This document shows, in pieces, positions 16,811-25,890 of a stretch of 58,918 nucleotides of DNA. Source of the stretch: Streptomyces sp. A012304 (GTDB lineage: Bacteria; Actinomycetota; Actinomycetes; Streptomycetales; Streptomycetaceae); contig NZ_BQUN01000039.1 in the NCBI RefSeq assembly GCF_026008495.1, positions 1 through 58,918 on the forward strand, read 5' to 3'. Position 1 is the first letter of the stretch. Each line of letters starts with the position of its first letter. Under the pieces are notes generated by a model. The model worked only from the letters and a program-made list of their open reading frames with translations. It did not search any database and had not been told where the DNA came from. The position numbers were made by a program, and so were the translations under genes.

Positions 16811-17198
16811 GCGCACCTCCCCGCGCACCGCTACCTGGAGCGGACGGCGACCGACGAGCGGACCGTGCTGTGCGTCCTCACCCACGACGCCAAGTTCGAC
16901 GTCCCGCTGCTCAAGGCGGCCCTGCCGCTGCCGGTCGCCTACATCGGCGCGATGGGCTCCCGCCGCACCCACACCGACCGCGAGCGGCGGCTGCGCGAGG
17001 CCGGCGTGAGCGAGGCGGAGCTGTCCCGGCGTGCGCTCGCCGATCGGCCTCGACCTCGGTGCCCGCACGCCCGAGGAGACCGCCGTGTCCATCGCGGTGG
17101 AGATCGTCGCGGCACGCCAGGGCGGTACCGGCGCGCCCCTGACCGGTGCGGGGACACCGATCCACCGGGACGGTGGGCTCAGGAACAGAGGCCGGTGA
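16811..17198 (+). pseudogene. xdhC: xdhC/coxI remnant with frameshift
   Basis: The plus strand encodes HRYLERTATDERTVLCVLTH, DAKFDVPLLKAALPLPVAYI and GAMGSRRTHTDRERRLREAG, the C-terminal Rossmann domain of XdhC, the factor that inserts sulfurated molybdenum cofactor into xanthine dehydrogenase. Near 17030-17036 one extra base shifts the frame; in the next frame the match continues as RSPIGLDLGARTPEETAVSI and ends at 17198. The N-terminal half is missing. No xanthine dehydrogenase subunit is in the window. Confidence 0.75.
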
Positions 17199-17275
17199 CC
17201 GTGGCGGTGCAGATGTCGGTGAGGCGGTCCAGTGAGGCGAGGTCGACGTACTCGGTGGCCGCGTGCGTCTTTGGT
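17179..17275 (-). pseudogene. probable M20 peptidase C-terminal remnant
   Basis: The minus strand before the stop at 17179 reads THAATEYVDLASLDRLTDIC, close to the tail of M20 (YgeY-type) metallopeptidases (H.ATEYVDLASL). The rest of the gene is absent. Such a peptidase gene usually follows diaminopropionate ammonia-lyase, which is exactly the gene upstream. Short, so tentative. Confidence 0.4.
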
Positions 17276-17429
17276 GGGTTGCCGGAACGGTGAGGCGGGT
17301 GGCGGGTACGGGCCGGCCGGGCCGAGGCGGGCGGCAGCCCGGTGCGGGAGACGGCGGTCTCCGGGTTGTGGACCGTCGCTGACCGGGCCGGCCCGCCAGG
17401 GGCTGGCGGAGCGGCAGCCCTTCGCGTGT

Positions 17430-18551
17430 TCAGTGGTCGGCGCCGGAGTGCGGGTTGGCGGCCGTGCCCTCGGTGCTCAGCAGGACGACCACCGAGGTGG
17501 GGCCGAGCCCCAGCGCCGTACGGCGTTCCTCGGCTCCCACGCCGGTGAGCGCCGCGCGCGGACCGGCGAGCGCCGCGGCCCCGCAGGGGCCCGAGGAGAC
17601 CCCGGCAGCGGCCAGATCGGCGGCCGCGCGGGCGCTGTCGGCGTCCGTGACGGCGACCGCCGCGTCCAGCCCGCCGCGCAGGTGGGGCCAGGCGATGCTG
17701 GACGGGGTGCCGCAGTTCAGCCCGGCCATGGTCGTCTCCCCCGTGGTGACGCTGACGGGTTCGCCGAGGGTGAGGCTCTCCAGGACGCAGGGCGCGGCCT
17801 CCGGCTCCACCGACAGCAGCGCCGGGGCATGCCCGGAGGGTCGGCTGCGGTAGTGGGTGACCACGGCCTGGGCCAACGAGCCCACGCCCACCGGTACGCA
17901 GACGAGGTCGGGGCCCGCGACGACCCCTTCGGCCGCCAGCTGCTCGTCGATCTCGGCGCAGAGCGTGGAGTAGCCCTCGACGATCCACCCCGGGATCCGC
18001 TCATAACCCGGCCAGGCGGTGTCCTGGACCAGGACCGTGTCCGGCGCGGCAGCCGCCTCGGCCGCCAGGCGCACGGCCTCGTCGTACGGCCCCGCGACCT
18101 CGGTGACCTTCGCCTGTTCGGCGGCGATGGCCGCCACGGCCCGTGGATGCACGCCCTGGGGAACGAAGACGTGGGCGTCCTGCCCGAGGCGGTGTGCCAT
18201 ACGGGCCACCGCCCGGCCGTGGTTGCCGTCGGTGGCGGTCACCAGGGTGATCGGGCCGCGCTCCGGGCCGTTCGCCGCCCGCTCGGCGAGGATCCGGTGG
18301 ACCGCCCAGGACGCGCCCAGCGCCTTGAACGCGGGCAGCCCCAGACGGGACGACTCGTCCTTGACGAAGACCCGGCCGACTCCCCACTCCGCCGCCCATG
18401 CCGGGAGTTCGGTCAGTGGGGTGGGCGCGTAGTCGGGCAGCGAGGAGTGGAAGTCGCGCACCTCGGCGGGCGCGGGCTCGCACCGCCAGGCTCGGGCGTC
18501 GGGGCGCGCGAGCCACGGCAGCGGACGGAGGGAGGAGGGTTTGTCGGACAC
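17430..18551 (-). CDS. dpaL: diaminopropionate ammonia-lyase
   Basis: 373 residues from GTG at 18549-18551. A fold-type II PLP enzyme that converts 2,3-diaminopropionate to pyruvate and ammonia in the cytoplasm. The PLP-lysine region reads LPAFKALGASWAVHR, followed by TATDGNHGRAVA (phosphate/substrate Asn loop), VCVPVGVGSLAQAV (glycine-rich phosphate cup) and GLNCGTPSS, all characteristic of DpaL/YgeX. Length fits the family (~370-400). It is divergent from a LysR regulator across 135 bases, suggesting local control. The M20 peptidase that normally follows survives only as a stub, so the catabolic unit is reduced. Confidence 0.88.
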   Translation of the reverse strand: MSDKPSSLRPLPWLARPDARAWRCEPAPAEVRDFHSSLPDYAPTPLTELPAWAAEWGVGRVFVKDESSRLGLPAFKALGASWAVHRILAERAANGPERGPITLVTATDGNHGRAVARMAHRLGQDAHVFVPQGVHPRAVAAIAAEQAKVTEVAGPYDEAVRLAAEAAAAPDTVLVQDTAWPGYERIPGWIVEGYSTLCAEIDEQLAAEGVVAGPDLVCVPVGVGSLAQAVVTHYRSRPSGHAPALLSVEPEAAPCVLESLTLGEPVSVTTGETTMAGLNCGTPSSIAWPHLRGGLDAAVAVTDADSARAAADLAAAGVSSGPCGAAALAGPRAALTGVGAEERRTALGLGPTSVVVLLSTEGTAANPHSGADH

Positions 18552-18594
18552 ACGATCAGGGTGCGGCCCCTTCCTACAATCGGTCCAGCGAATG

Positions 18595-18619
18595 TTTTCG
18601 ATCTATACCCATCGGAAAA
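18595..18619. promoter_or_regulatory. candidate LysR operator
   Basis: An imperfect dyad, TTTTCGAT (18595-18602) and ATCGGAAAA (18611-18619) separated by 8 bases, lies between the divergent dpaL and LysR genes in an AT-rich patch. It fits the placement of LysR-type binding boxes. Confidence 0.45.
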
Positions 18620-18686
18620 TCCGAGCATTGACGCGCCGGGACGGGTGCGGCGGTCGCTCCGCGGGGGTGAGGAGAGCGGGCCGCCC

Positions 18687-19607
18687 ATGTTCGATCTGCA
18701 CCGACTGCGTCTGCTCCGGGAGCTCAAGCACCGCGGCACCCTGGCGGCCGTCGCCGCCGCGCTCTCCTACGCCCCCTCCTCCGTCTCCCAGCAGCTGTCC
18801 CAGCTGGAGGCCGAGGTCGGCGTCCCGCTCCTGGAGCCGGTCGGACGGCGGGTGAGGCTCACCGCGCAGGCCGAGATCCTCGTCGCCCACGCCGAAGCGG
18901 TGCTCGAACGCCTGGAACGCGCAGAGGCGGACATCGCCGCCTCCCTGACCGACCTGACCGGCACCCTGCGCGTCGCCTCGTTCCAGACGGCCGCCCTGGC
19001 CCTGATTCCGACCGCGCTCGGCCTGCTGCGTGACCAGCACCCGCGTCTGCGCGTCCACGTCACGCAGATGGAACCTGAGAAGGCACTGCCCGCTCTCCAG
19101 GCCCGCGACTTCGACCTCGTCCTCGCCGAGGAGTACCCCGGCAACCCCAATCCGCGGCCCGCCGGACTCGAACAGGAGGACCTGCTCGACGACCCCCTGC
19201 ACCTCGCGCTGCCGGAGCCGGTCGACGGTTCGGACGGCACAGCCCCGATGGCCGACCTGCGCTCACTGGCGGACCACCCCTGGGTGATGGAACCCGAGGG
19301 CACCGCCGCCCGGCACTGGGCCGTGACCCTGTGCCGCACCGCCGGCTTCGAACCCGACGTACGGTTCGAGACCACCGACCTCCTGCTCCACCAGCGCCTC
19401 GTCGAGCAGAAACACGCGGCGGCCTTCCTCCCCGACCTCGTCTGGAACGGACAGCCCCCGACCGTCGCCCTGCGGCGACTCCCCCACGGGCGGCGCACGC
19501 GCCGCATCTTCACCGTCGTGCGGCAGGGCCGCAGCCGGCACCCCGCCGTCCTGGCCTGCCGCGACGCACTCCGCCGCGCGGTCACCTCCCGCTCCCCGCA
19601 GCCGTAG
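18687..19607 (+). CDS. LysR-family transcriptional regulator
   Basis: 306 residues from ATG 18687 with GAGGAG about 14 bases ahead. Residues 1-60 are the winged helix-turn-helix (LHRLRLLRELKHRGTLAAVAAALSYAPSSVSQQLSQLE...VPLLEPVGRRVRLT), followed by the linker helix and a two-lobed effector domain (GTLRVASFQTAALALIPTAL onward). Divergent from dpaL, so it probably senses diaminopropionate or a related amino acid and controls dpaL. Ends before a strong convergent terminator. Confidence 0.88.
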   Translation: MFDLHRLRLLRELKHRGTLAAVAAALSYAPSSVSQQLSQLEAEVGVPLLEPVGRRVRLTAQAEILVAHAEAVLERLERAEADIAASLTDLTGTLRVASFQTAALALIPTALGLLRDQHPRLRVHVTQMEPEKALPALQARDFDLVLAEEYPGNPNPRPAGLEQEDLLDDPLHLALPEPVDGSDGTAPMADLRSLADHPWVMEPEGTAARHWAVTLCRTAGFEPDVRFETTDLLLHQRLVEQKHAAAFLPDLVWNGQPPTVALRRLPHGRRTRRIFTVVRQGRSRHPAVLACRDALRRAVTSRSPQP

Positions 19608-19720
19608 GGCAGCGCACCTCACGTGCGCCCCGGCGCGTCCCGTCGTCGAGGGGCCGGAGCGGCGGCAGCTGGTGGCCTGGGACTTCCCGGGCAGGGCGAC
19701 GGCCGTCACGAGAAAGGGCC

Positions 19721-19764
19721 GCCGGGGCTCCTTGCCGGCCGGTCGGACGTCAAGGAGCCCCGGC
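19721..19764. terminator. bidirectional terminator hairpin
   Basis: Perfect 14-base inverted repeat, GCCGGGGCTCCTTG at 19721-19734 and complement at 19751-19764, 16-base loop, between convergent LysR and pntB genes. Confidence 0.85.
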
Positions 19765-19806
19765 AGCGTCCCGGAGCCGCCTGCGCGGCACCGCCAGGGA
19801 AAGGGG

Positions 19807-21258
19807 CTACCGGGCCGTGCCGACGGTGGCCGGGGCCGGCGCGTCGGTGGCGTCGAGGCTGCGCAGGATGTCCTCGACCCGCTGCTTGGCGTCACCGAAG
19901 AGCATCCGGCTGTTCTCCCGGAAGAACAGCGGATTCTGCACGCCCGCGTATCCGGCGGCCATGGAGCGCTTGAAGACGACGACGTGGGCCGCCTCCCAGA
20001 CGTGCAGCACCGGCATCCCGGCGATGGGGCTGGCCGGGTCCTCGGCGGCGGCCGGGTTGACGGTGTCGTTGGCGCCGATGACCAAGACGACGGAGGTGGC
20101 GGCGAAGTCGGCGTTGATCTCGTCCATTTCGAGGACGATGTCGTACGGCACGCTGGCCTCGGCGAGCAGCACGTTCATGTGCCCGGGGAGCCGGCCGGCG
20201 ACGGGGTGGATGCCGAAGCGCACCTCGACGCCCCGCTCGCGCAGCTTGCGCGCCAGCTCCGCGACCGGGTACTGGGCCTGGGCGACCGCCATGCCGTAGC
20301 CCGGGGTGATGATCACCGAGGAGGCGTCGCGCAGCAGCTCCGCGGTGTCCTGCGCGCTGATCTCCCGGTGCTCCCCGTGGTCGCTGTCGTCGCCCGTCAC
20401 CGCCGGGGCGCCGAAGCCACCCGCGATCACCGAGAGGAAGGAGCGGTTCATCGCCTTGCACATGATGTACGACAGGTAGGCGCCGGAGGAGCCGACCAGC
20501 GCGCCGGTGACGATCAGCAGGTTGTTGGCGAGCAGGAAGCCCGAAGCCGCCGCGGCCCAGCCGGAGTAGCTGTTGAGCATCGACACGACCACCGGCATGT
20601 CACCACCGCCGATGGAGGCGACCAGATGCGCGCCGAGGGCGAGCGCCAGCACGGTGACCGCGACGAGCAGCCCCATGTGGGGGCGCGCCACGAACGCGAC
20701 GGTGAGCGCGACGAACCCGACGAGCGCGCCGAGGTTGAGGGCGTGCTTGCCGGGCAGCGTGAGCGGGCGGGACTCGATCCGCGCCGACAGCTTCAGATAG
20801 GCGACGACCGAGCCGGTGAAGGTGACGGCGCCGATGAACACGCCGATGAACACCTCGGCGTGGTGGATGCGCAGCAGCGAGCCGGTGAGTTCCTGACCCG
20901 CGTGAGCGCCGGCCTCGACGTCGAGGTAGCCGTTCCAGCCGACGAGCGCGGCGGCGAGGCCGACGAGGCTGTGCATGATGGCGATCAGCTCCGGCATGCC
21001 GGTCATCTCGACGACCCGGGCCCGCCACAGTCCGATGCCCGCGCCCACCGCCGTGGCGACGGCGATCAGCACGAGACCGGTGGCGGTGATGCTGCGGGAG
21101 GCGAGCCCGATGGTGGCGGCCGTCGCGATGACCATGCCCGCGATGCCCCAGACGACTCCCGAGCGGGAGGTCCGGTGGTGCGAGAGTCCGGCGAGACTGA
21201 GGACGAAGAGCAGCGCGGCGACGACGTAGGCGGCTTCTGCGGCCGTGGCGGTGGTCAT
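19807..21258 (-). CDS. pntB: NAD(P) transhydrogenase subunit beta
   Basis: 483 residues, ATG at 21256-21258. The N-terminal ~280 residues contain about eight or nine membrane helices, including the conserved [19 protein letters not shown] and [20 protein letters not shown] segments that form the proton path; the C-terminal ~180 residues are the NADP(H)-binding domain ([52 protein letters not shown]). Length matches PntB. It starts 6 bases after pntA, so the two form an operon coupling hydride transfer between NADH and NADP+ to proton movement across the membrane, mainly supplying NADPH. Confidence 0.95.
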   Translation of the reverse strand: MTTATAAEAAYVVAALLFVLSLAGLSHHRTSRSGVVWGIAGMVIATAATIGLASRSITATGLVLIAVATAVGAGIGLWRARVVEMTGMPELIAIMHSLVGLAAALVGWNGYLDVEAGAHAGQELTGSLLRIHHAEVFIGVFIGAVTFTGSVVAYLKLSARIESRPLTLPGKHALNLGALVGFVALTVAFVARPHMGLLVAVTVLALALGAHLVASIGGGDMPVVVSMLNSYSGWAAAASGFLLANNLLIVTGALVGSSGAYLSYIMCKAMNRSFLSVIAGGFGAPAVTGDDSDHGEHREISAQDTAELLRDASSVIITPGYGMAVAQAQYPVAELARKLRERGVEVRFGIHPVAGRLPGHMNVLLAEASVPYDIVLEMDEINADFAATSVVLVIGANDTVNPAAAEDPASPIAGMPVLHVWEAAHVVVFKRSMAAGYAGVQNPLFFRENSRMLFGDAKQRVEDILRSLDATDAPAPATVGTAR

Positions 21259-21264
21259 CCGTGA

Positions 21265-22851
21265 TCAGCCCTTCGAGAACATGCCGAGCATGCGGCGGGT
21301 GACGGCGAATCCGCCGAAGATGTTGATGCTCGCCAGCAGGATCGCGGCGAACGACAGCGCGGTGACCGCGGTGTCTCCCCGCCCGATCTGCAGCAGCGCG
21401 CCGACCACGACGATCCCGGAGATCGCGTTGGTGACCGACATCAGCGGGGTGTGCAGCGCGTGGTGCACATGGCCGATGACGTAGAAGCCGATGACGATCG
21501 CCAGGACGAAGACCGTGACGTGGCTGATGAGCTGAGGCGGTGAGAAGGCGGTCACCAGGAAGAGCGCGAGCGCTCCGGCGCCGACGAGCGCGTACGCGGA
21601 CCGCGGGGAGCGGGTGGTGGAGCGGGTGGGCACCGCCGATGCCTCGGCGGGCGTGGTGGGTTCCGTGGCCGGGCCGGGGGCGGGCGTCGCGGACACCCGA
21701 ACCGGTGGCGGCGGCCAGGTCTTCTCGCCGTCGCGGACCACCGTCATCGACCGCTGCACCACGTCGTCGAAGTCGAGGACGAGCCGGCCGTCCTTGCCGG
21801 GGGTGAGCAGCTTCAGCAGGTTGACGAGGTTGGTGCCGTACAGCTGCGACGCCTGCGCCGGGAGCCTGCCGGGCAGGTCCGTGTAGCCGATGATCGTCAC
21901 GTCGTTGTCGGTGACGACCGCCTTTCCGGCGACCGTTCCCTCGACGTTGCCGCCCTGGGCGGCGGCCATGTCGACGATCACGCTGCCGGGCTTCATCCGT
22001 GCGACGTCCTGGGCGGTGATCAGCTTCGGCGCCGGTCTGCCGGGGACGAGGGCGGTGGTGATGACGATGTCGACGTCGGCGGCCTGCTCGGCGTACAGCC
22101 GCGCGGCGAGCCGGTTGTAGTCGTCCGAGGTGGCCTTGGCGTAACCGTCGGTGCTGACCTCCGGTTCGTCCTGCTCGGGCCGCACCACGAGGAACTCCCC
22201 GCCCAGCGAGCGCACCTGCTCGGCGACCTCGGGCCGGGGGTCGGTGGCGCGGACCACGGCGCCGAGACTGCGCGCCGCGCCGATCGCCGCGAGCCCGGCC
22301 ACTCCCGCGCCGGCCACCAGCACCTTGGCGGGCGGCACCTTGCCCGCGGCGGTCACCTGACCGGTGAAGAAGCGGCCGAAGGCGTGCGCGGCCTCGACCA
22401 CGGCCCGGTATCCGGCGATGTTCGCCATCGAGCTGAGGACGTCCAGGGACTGGGCGCGCGAGATGCGCGGGACGGCGTCCATGGCGAGGACGGTGATCGG
22501 CCGCCGCGCCAGCTCCTCGACCAGTTCGGGGTGGAGCGCCGGGCCGATGAGCGCGATCAGGGTCGCTCCGTCGCGCAGCCGGCCGATCTCCTCGCTCGAC
22601 GGGCCGTTGACCTTCAGTACGATCTCCGCCCGCCAGGGGTCGCCGAGCCGGGCTCCCGCCTCCTCGTAGGCCGTGTCCGAGAAGCGGGACGCCTCTCCCG
22701 CTCCCGGCTCGAGGACCACGCGGTATCCGAGCCGGACGAATCCGGCCACGGTGGCAGGTGTCGCCGCCACCCTGGTCTCGCCCGCGGTGGACTCGGCGGG
22801 TATGCCGATCAGTTGAGGTTCCGCCTTCGGTTCCCGCTCCGGTGGGACCAT
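21265..22851 (-). CDS. pntA: NAD(P) transhydrogenase subunit alpha
   Basis: 528 residues from ATG 22849-22851 with AGGAAG ahead; the longer frame upstream has no start signal. Residues ~1-380 form the NAD(H)-binding domain I ([40 protein letters not shown] with the RAQ substrate motif, [20 protein letters not shown] as the NAD loop). A Pro/Ala/Thr-rich linker (~385-430) leads to four membrane helices in the last 100 residues (domain II). It is thus the fused alpha type, not the split PntAA/PntAB form common in actinobacteria. First gene of the pntAB operon. Confidence 0.95.
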   Translation of the reverse strand: MVPPEREPKAEPQLIGIPAESTAGETRVAATPATVAGFVRLGYRVVLEPGAGEASRFSDTAYEEAGARLGDPWRAEIVLKVNGPSSEEIGRLRDGATLIALIGPALHPELVEELARRPITVLAMDAVPRISRAQSLDVLSSMANIAGYRAVVEAAHAFGRFFTGQVTAAGKVPPAKVLVAGAGVAGLAAIGAARSLGAVVRATDPRPEVAEQVRSLGGEFLVVRPEQDEPEVSTDGYAKATSDDYNRLAARLYAEQAADVDIVITTALVPGRPAPKLITAQDVARMKPGSVIVDMAAAQGGNVEGTVAGKAVVTDNDVTIIGYTDLPGRLPAQASQLYGTNLVNLLKLLTPGKDGRLVLDFDDVVQRSMTVVRDGEKTWPPPPVRVSATPAPGPATEPTTPAEASAVPTRSTTRSPRSAYALVGAGALALFLVTAFSPPQLISHVTVFVLAIVIGFYVIGHVHHALHTPLMSVTNAISGIVVVGALLQIGRGDTAVTALSFAAILLASINIFGGFAVTRRMLGMFSKG

Positions 22852-23009
22852 CGTCTTCCTCTCGTCCTGGGCGTGGTGATGCCGGACGTGGTCGCCCGGC
22901 ACTCCGATGTCCTGTCCATCCCATCGGTGCCCGGATCCTTCGCGTTCGATCCGTGGGGCGGAAGAAGTCGGTCGCCCGTCGAGAGGCCTGCCGTGTCCGT
23001 GCTGGCCGT

Positions 23010-23294
23010 ACGGTGGCTTCCCCGACGCTGGTCGCCCGCGCCCGGGCGATCGCCGAGGTCCGCGGGGCGCACGGTACGACCCGGCCGGCCGCCGCGTTCG
23101 CCTCCCCGAACGCCCATCCCCCTATCATCGATGTCACCCTCGGTATGCGAGATCCGGAGCAGGTCAGGCGGAACGTGGAACTCCACCATCAGCCCATCCC
23201 CGAAGGCCTCTGGGACGATCTCCGCTGCCAAGGACTGATCAGGGCCGACGGGCCCAGGGCGAACACTCGGGAAAGGGGGTCGCGGTGTCCCTGA
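23010..23294 (+). pseudogene. C-terminal remnant of an aldo/keto reductase
   Basis: The plus strand reads [20 protein letters not shown], then GMRDPEQVRRNVELHHQPIP and EGLWDDLRCQGLIRADGP, matching the end of D-threo-aldose/L-fucose dehydrogenase-type reductases (GARSPEQVRENV..F..PVPE.LWDEL...GLI). The catalytic N-terminal barrel is absent; upstream is the pntA promoter region. The tail overlaps the start of the FadR-type regulator, which may once have controlled this sugar-oxidising gene. Confidence 0.6.
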
Positions 23295-24004
23295 CGGACA
23301 AGGCCATCGAGCAGATCCGGGAGCTGATCCGCACCGGGGCGCTGCCGCCCGGCTCGAAGCTCCCGCCGGAGCCGGACCTCGCCGCCCAGCTGGGCCTGTC
23401 CCGCAACCTCGCCCGCGAAGCGGTCAAGGCGCTGGCCGTCGCACGCGTCCTCGAGGTGCGGCGGGGCGACGGCACCTACGTGACCAGCCTGCAACCGAGC
23501 CTGCTGCTGGAGGGGCTCGGCGGCGCGGTGGAGCTGCTCCAGGGCGACGCCGCCCTCCAGGACCTGATGGAGGTACGGCGCCTTCTCGAACCGATCGCGA
23601 CGGCGCTGGCCGCCACCCGGATCTCCGACGTCCAACTGGCCGAGGTGAAACGGCATCTGGACGCGATGCGGGAGGCCCGCGACGATGTGGAGCGGCTCAA
23701 CGCCCACGACGCCGCCTTCCACCGCGCCGTCATCTCGGCCACGGGCAACGAGACCCTCCTCACGCTCCTGGAGGGGGTCTCCGGCCGCACCCTGCGCGCC
23801 CGCATCTGGCGCGGTCTCGTCGACGACCAGGCCTCAGGCCGGACCCTGGCCGAACACGAGGCGATCTTCAGGGCGCTGTCCCAACGCGACGCCGCCCTCA
23901 GCCAGGCCGCCGCGCTGCTGCACGTGAGCAACACCGAGCAGTGGCTGAGGGAACATCTGCGCGCCAACGCGTCGCTGCCGTTCGGAGCGCCGACGGGGAC
24001 GTGA
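23285..24004 (+). CDS. FadR-subfamily GntR regulator
   Basis: 239 residues from GTG 23285, with AAAGGGGG 5-6 bases ahead; the frame extends further upstream but through the reductase remnant in another frame. Residues ~1-70 are the GntR winged helix (AIEQIRELIRTGALPPGSKLPPEPDLAAQLGLSRNLAREAVKAL...VRRGDGTYVTSL); residues ~95-220 are the all-helical FCD effector domain with the metal-binding pattern D/E...H...H (NAHDAAFHRAVISATGN, TLAEHEAIFRAL). Likely binds a carboxylate or sugar acid. The gene it controls is not clear because the upstream reductase is decayed. Confidence 0.88.
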   Translation: MSLTDKAIEQIRELIRTGALPPGSKLPPEPDLAAQLGLSRNLAREAVKALAVARVLEVRRGDGTYVTSLQPSLLLEGLGGAVELLQGDAALQDLMEVRRLLEPIATALAATRISDVQLAEVKRHLDAMREARDDVERLNAHDAAFHRAVISATGNETLLTLLEGVSGRTLRARIWRGLVDDQASGRTLAEHEAIFRALSQRDAALSQAAALLHVSNTEQWLREHLRANASLPFGAPTGT

Positions 24005-24014
24005 CAGGGCGGGC

Positions 24015-24980
24015 TCAGCCGCTCGTGAGCCGTCGGACGGGGGTGCCGGCGAGGAAGGCGGTGATGTCCTCCACCGCCTGTGTGTAGAAGGTGCGGTAGT
24101 TCTGCTCGGTGACGTAGCCGAGGTGCGGCGTGGCCAGCACGTTCGGCAGGGTGCGCAGCGGGTCGTCGGCGGGGAGCGGCTCGGTGTCGAAGACGTCGAG
24201 TCCCGCGCCGGCGATCCAGCCCTCGCGCAGGGCGCGCAGGAGTGCCGGCCGGTCGACGATGGCGGCGCGGGAGGTGTTGACCAGGTAGGCGTGGGCGGGC
24301 ATGGCACGCAGTTCCGGCTCGCCGAGCAGGCCTCGGGTGCGGTCGGACAGGACGAGGTGCAGGGAGACGAAGTCGCTGCGGCGCAGCACCTCCTCCTTGC
24401 TGTCGGCGAGCCGGGCTCCGGCGTCGGCCGCCCGCTCGGCGGTGAGGTGCTCGCTCCAGGCGAGGACCTCCATCCCGAAGGCGGTGGCGACGCGGGCCAC
24501 CCGGGTGCCGATCTTGCCGAGTCCGAGCAGACCGAGCGTGCGGCCGTGCAGATCCTGGCCGACGGTGGACTGCCAGGGGCCGCCTTCGCGCAGGGCCCGG
24601 TTCTCGGTGGTGAGGTTCCGGGCGAGGCCGAGGAGGAGCGCCCAGGTCAGTTCGACGGGTGGGGTGGAACTGCTCGCCGTGCCGCAGACGGTCACCCCCT
24701 GGGCGGCCGCCGCGGCGAGGTCGATGGAGGCGTTGCGCATGCCGGTGGTCACCAGCAGGCGCAGCCGGGGCAGGCGACGCAGGAGGTCGGCGTCGAAGGG
24801 GGTGCGCTCCCGCATGGCCACGACGATCTCGTAGTCGGCGAGTTCGGCGGCGAGCCTGTCCCGGTCGGTGATGTTCTCGCGGAGCGTGCGCACCTCGACC
24901 TCGCCGTCCAGGGGGCTCCAGTCCGCCAGGGTCAGGGCCGCGCCCTGGTAGTCGTCCAGCACAGCGCAGTGGAGGGTCAT
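24015..24980 (-). CDS. D-isomer-specific 2-hydroxyacid dehydrogenase
   Basis: 321 residues from ATG 24978-24980. The NAD-binding core begins at TLGLLGLGKIGTRVARVATAFGM (GxGxxG); catalytic features are NTSRAAIVD (Arg), GLDVFDTEPLP (Glu) and ATPHLGYVTEQN (His). Family length and layout of the phosphoglycerate/hydroxypyruvate dehydrogenase group, cytoplasmic, reducing a 2-oxoacid with NAD(P)H. The tail ends 10 bases from the convergent FadR-type regulator. No neighbour indicates the substrate. Confidence 0.88.
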   Translation of the reverse strand: MTLHCAVLDDYQGAALTLADWSPLDGEVEVRTLRENITDRDRLAAELADYEIVVAMRERTPFDADLLRRLPRLRLLVTTGMRNASIDLAAAAAQGVTVCGTASSSTPPVELTWALLLGLARNLTTENRALREGGPWQSTVGQDLHGRTLGLLGLGKIGTRVARVATAFGMEVLAWSEHLTAERAADAGARLADSKEEVLRRSDFVSLHLVLSDRTRGLLGEPELRAMPAHAYLVNTSRAAIVDRPALLRALREGWIAGAGLDVFDTEPLPADDPLRTLPNVLATPHLGYVTEQNYRTFYTQAVEDITAFLAGTPVRRLTSG

Positions 24981-25326
24981 GCGAGCATTCTGCCCTTGGT
25001 GTTCATGACGAACGGGCCGCCGACGGCGACGGGTTCCCGCGGGGGTGTGCCGCTGTGCTGAGGGCGACCGCCGGCCCGGCGGGGCAGCACGACTCACGGC
25101 GCCCCGGCCGGGACGCCAGGGGGTGACGGCGGACCGCGCCGGTGTGGCAGAGGCGGCACTGGCGGCCGTTGCGGCCGACGCGCTCTCCACCAGGGCGCGT
25201 CCCGTCGCCCGGGCGAGGCGGGAGCGCCTAGCTTGATGGGCGAGCTGCCTCTCGGCCGCCGCTTGACCGAACCCCCCGGAGCGATCGTGCCCCGATGGCT
25301 CCGCCCCGATGCACCGGAGAGCACCC
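24981..25326. other. gene-free stretch
   Basis: 346 bases between divergent dehydrogenase and VOC genes. Only short Ala/Arg-rich frames without ribosome sites were found; no repeat or palindrome stood out. Presumably holds both promoters. Confidence 0.5.
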
Positions 25327-25713
25327 ATGAGGATCCACCTCACCAGCGTCTTCGTCGACGACCAGGAGAAGGCCCTGCGCTTCTACACCGATCTGCTGGG
25401 CTTCGTGAAGAAGCACGATGTCCCGATGGGTGCGGACCGGTGGCTGACCGTGGTCTCACCGGAGGACCCCGACGGAACCGAGCTGCTGCTCGAACCCTCG
25501 GGCCATCCCGCGGTGCAGCCGTACAAGACGGCGCTGGTCGAGGACGGCATCCCGGCCGCCTCCTTCGCCGTGGACGACGTACGCGTGGAGTTCGACCGGC
25601 TGCGCGCGTCCGGGGTGCGCTTCCTCCAGGAGCCGCTGGAGACGGGCACGATCACCACCGCGGTCCTCGACGACACCTGCGGCAACCTGATCCAGATCGT
25701 GCACAGCGGGTAA
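25327..25713 (+). CDS. VOC-fold protein (glyoxalase-like)
   Basis: 128 residues from ATG 25327 (GGAGAG 6 bases ahead). Typical two-module VOC protein: IHLTSVFVDDQEKALRFYTDLLGFVKK at the N-terminus, WLTVVSPEDPDGTELLLEP with a metal-site Glu, FAVDDVRVEFDRLRASGVRF, and AVLDDTCGNLIQIV at the end. Related to glyoxalases and antibiotic-resistance dihydroxybiphenyl-type folds; metal-site His/Glu positions are partly present. Substrate unknown; stands alone between two promoters. Confidence 0.87.
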   Translation: MRIHLTSVFVDDQEKALRFYTDLLGFVKKHDVPMGADRWLTVVSPEDPDGTELLLEPSGHPAVQPYKTALVEDGIPAASFAVDDVRVEFDRLRASGVRFLQEPLETGTITTAVLDDTCGNLIQIVHSG

Positions 25714-25840
25714 GGCGCGCCGCACACGGAGCCGGGACCGCGGCACCGGTCCCGGCTCCGGCGCGTCGTCGGCACCGACGCCGGCGGCTCCTGACCGTCG
25801 AGCCCTCGCACAGCTCCGGGGGTACCCAACACCGCCCACT

Positions 25841-25861
25841 TATTGCAAGATACTTGCAATA
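25841..25861. promoter_or_regulatory. perfect palindrome upstream of GNAT gene, likely operator
   Basis: Arms TATTGCAAG (25841-25849) and CTTGCAATA (25853-25861) with a 3-base centre, ending 29 bases before the GTG of the following gene in otherwise GC-rich DNA. Fits a dimeric repressor site of MarR or TetR type; the regulator is not identifiable here. Confidence 0.6.
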
Positions 25862-25890
25862 GCTGGTGCATCGCAGAGAGGGGCGGTCGC

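Noticed and set aside
17232..18686. Upstream extension of the LysR frame
   Set aside because: It runs antisense through dpaL; the helix-turn-helix begins at ATG 18687.
24981..25343. N-terminal extension of the 2-hydroxyacid dehydrogenase
   Set aside because: Ala/Arg/Pro-rich sequence without homology; the domain starts at ATG 24980.
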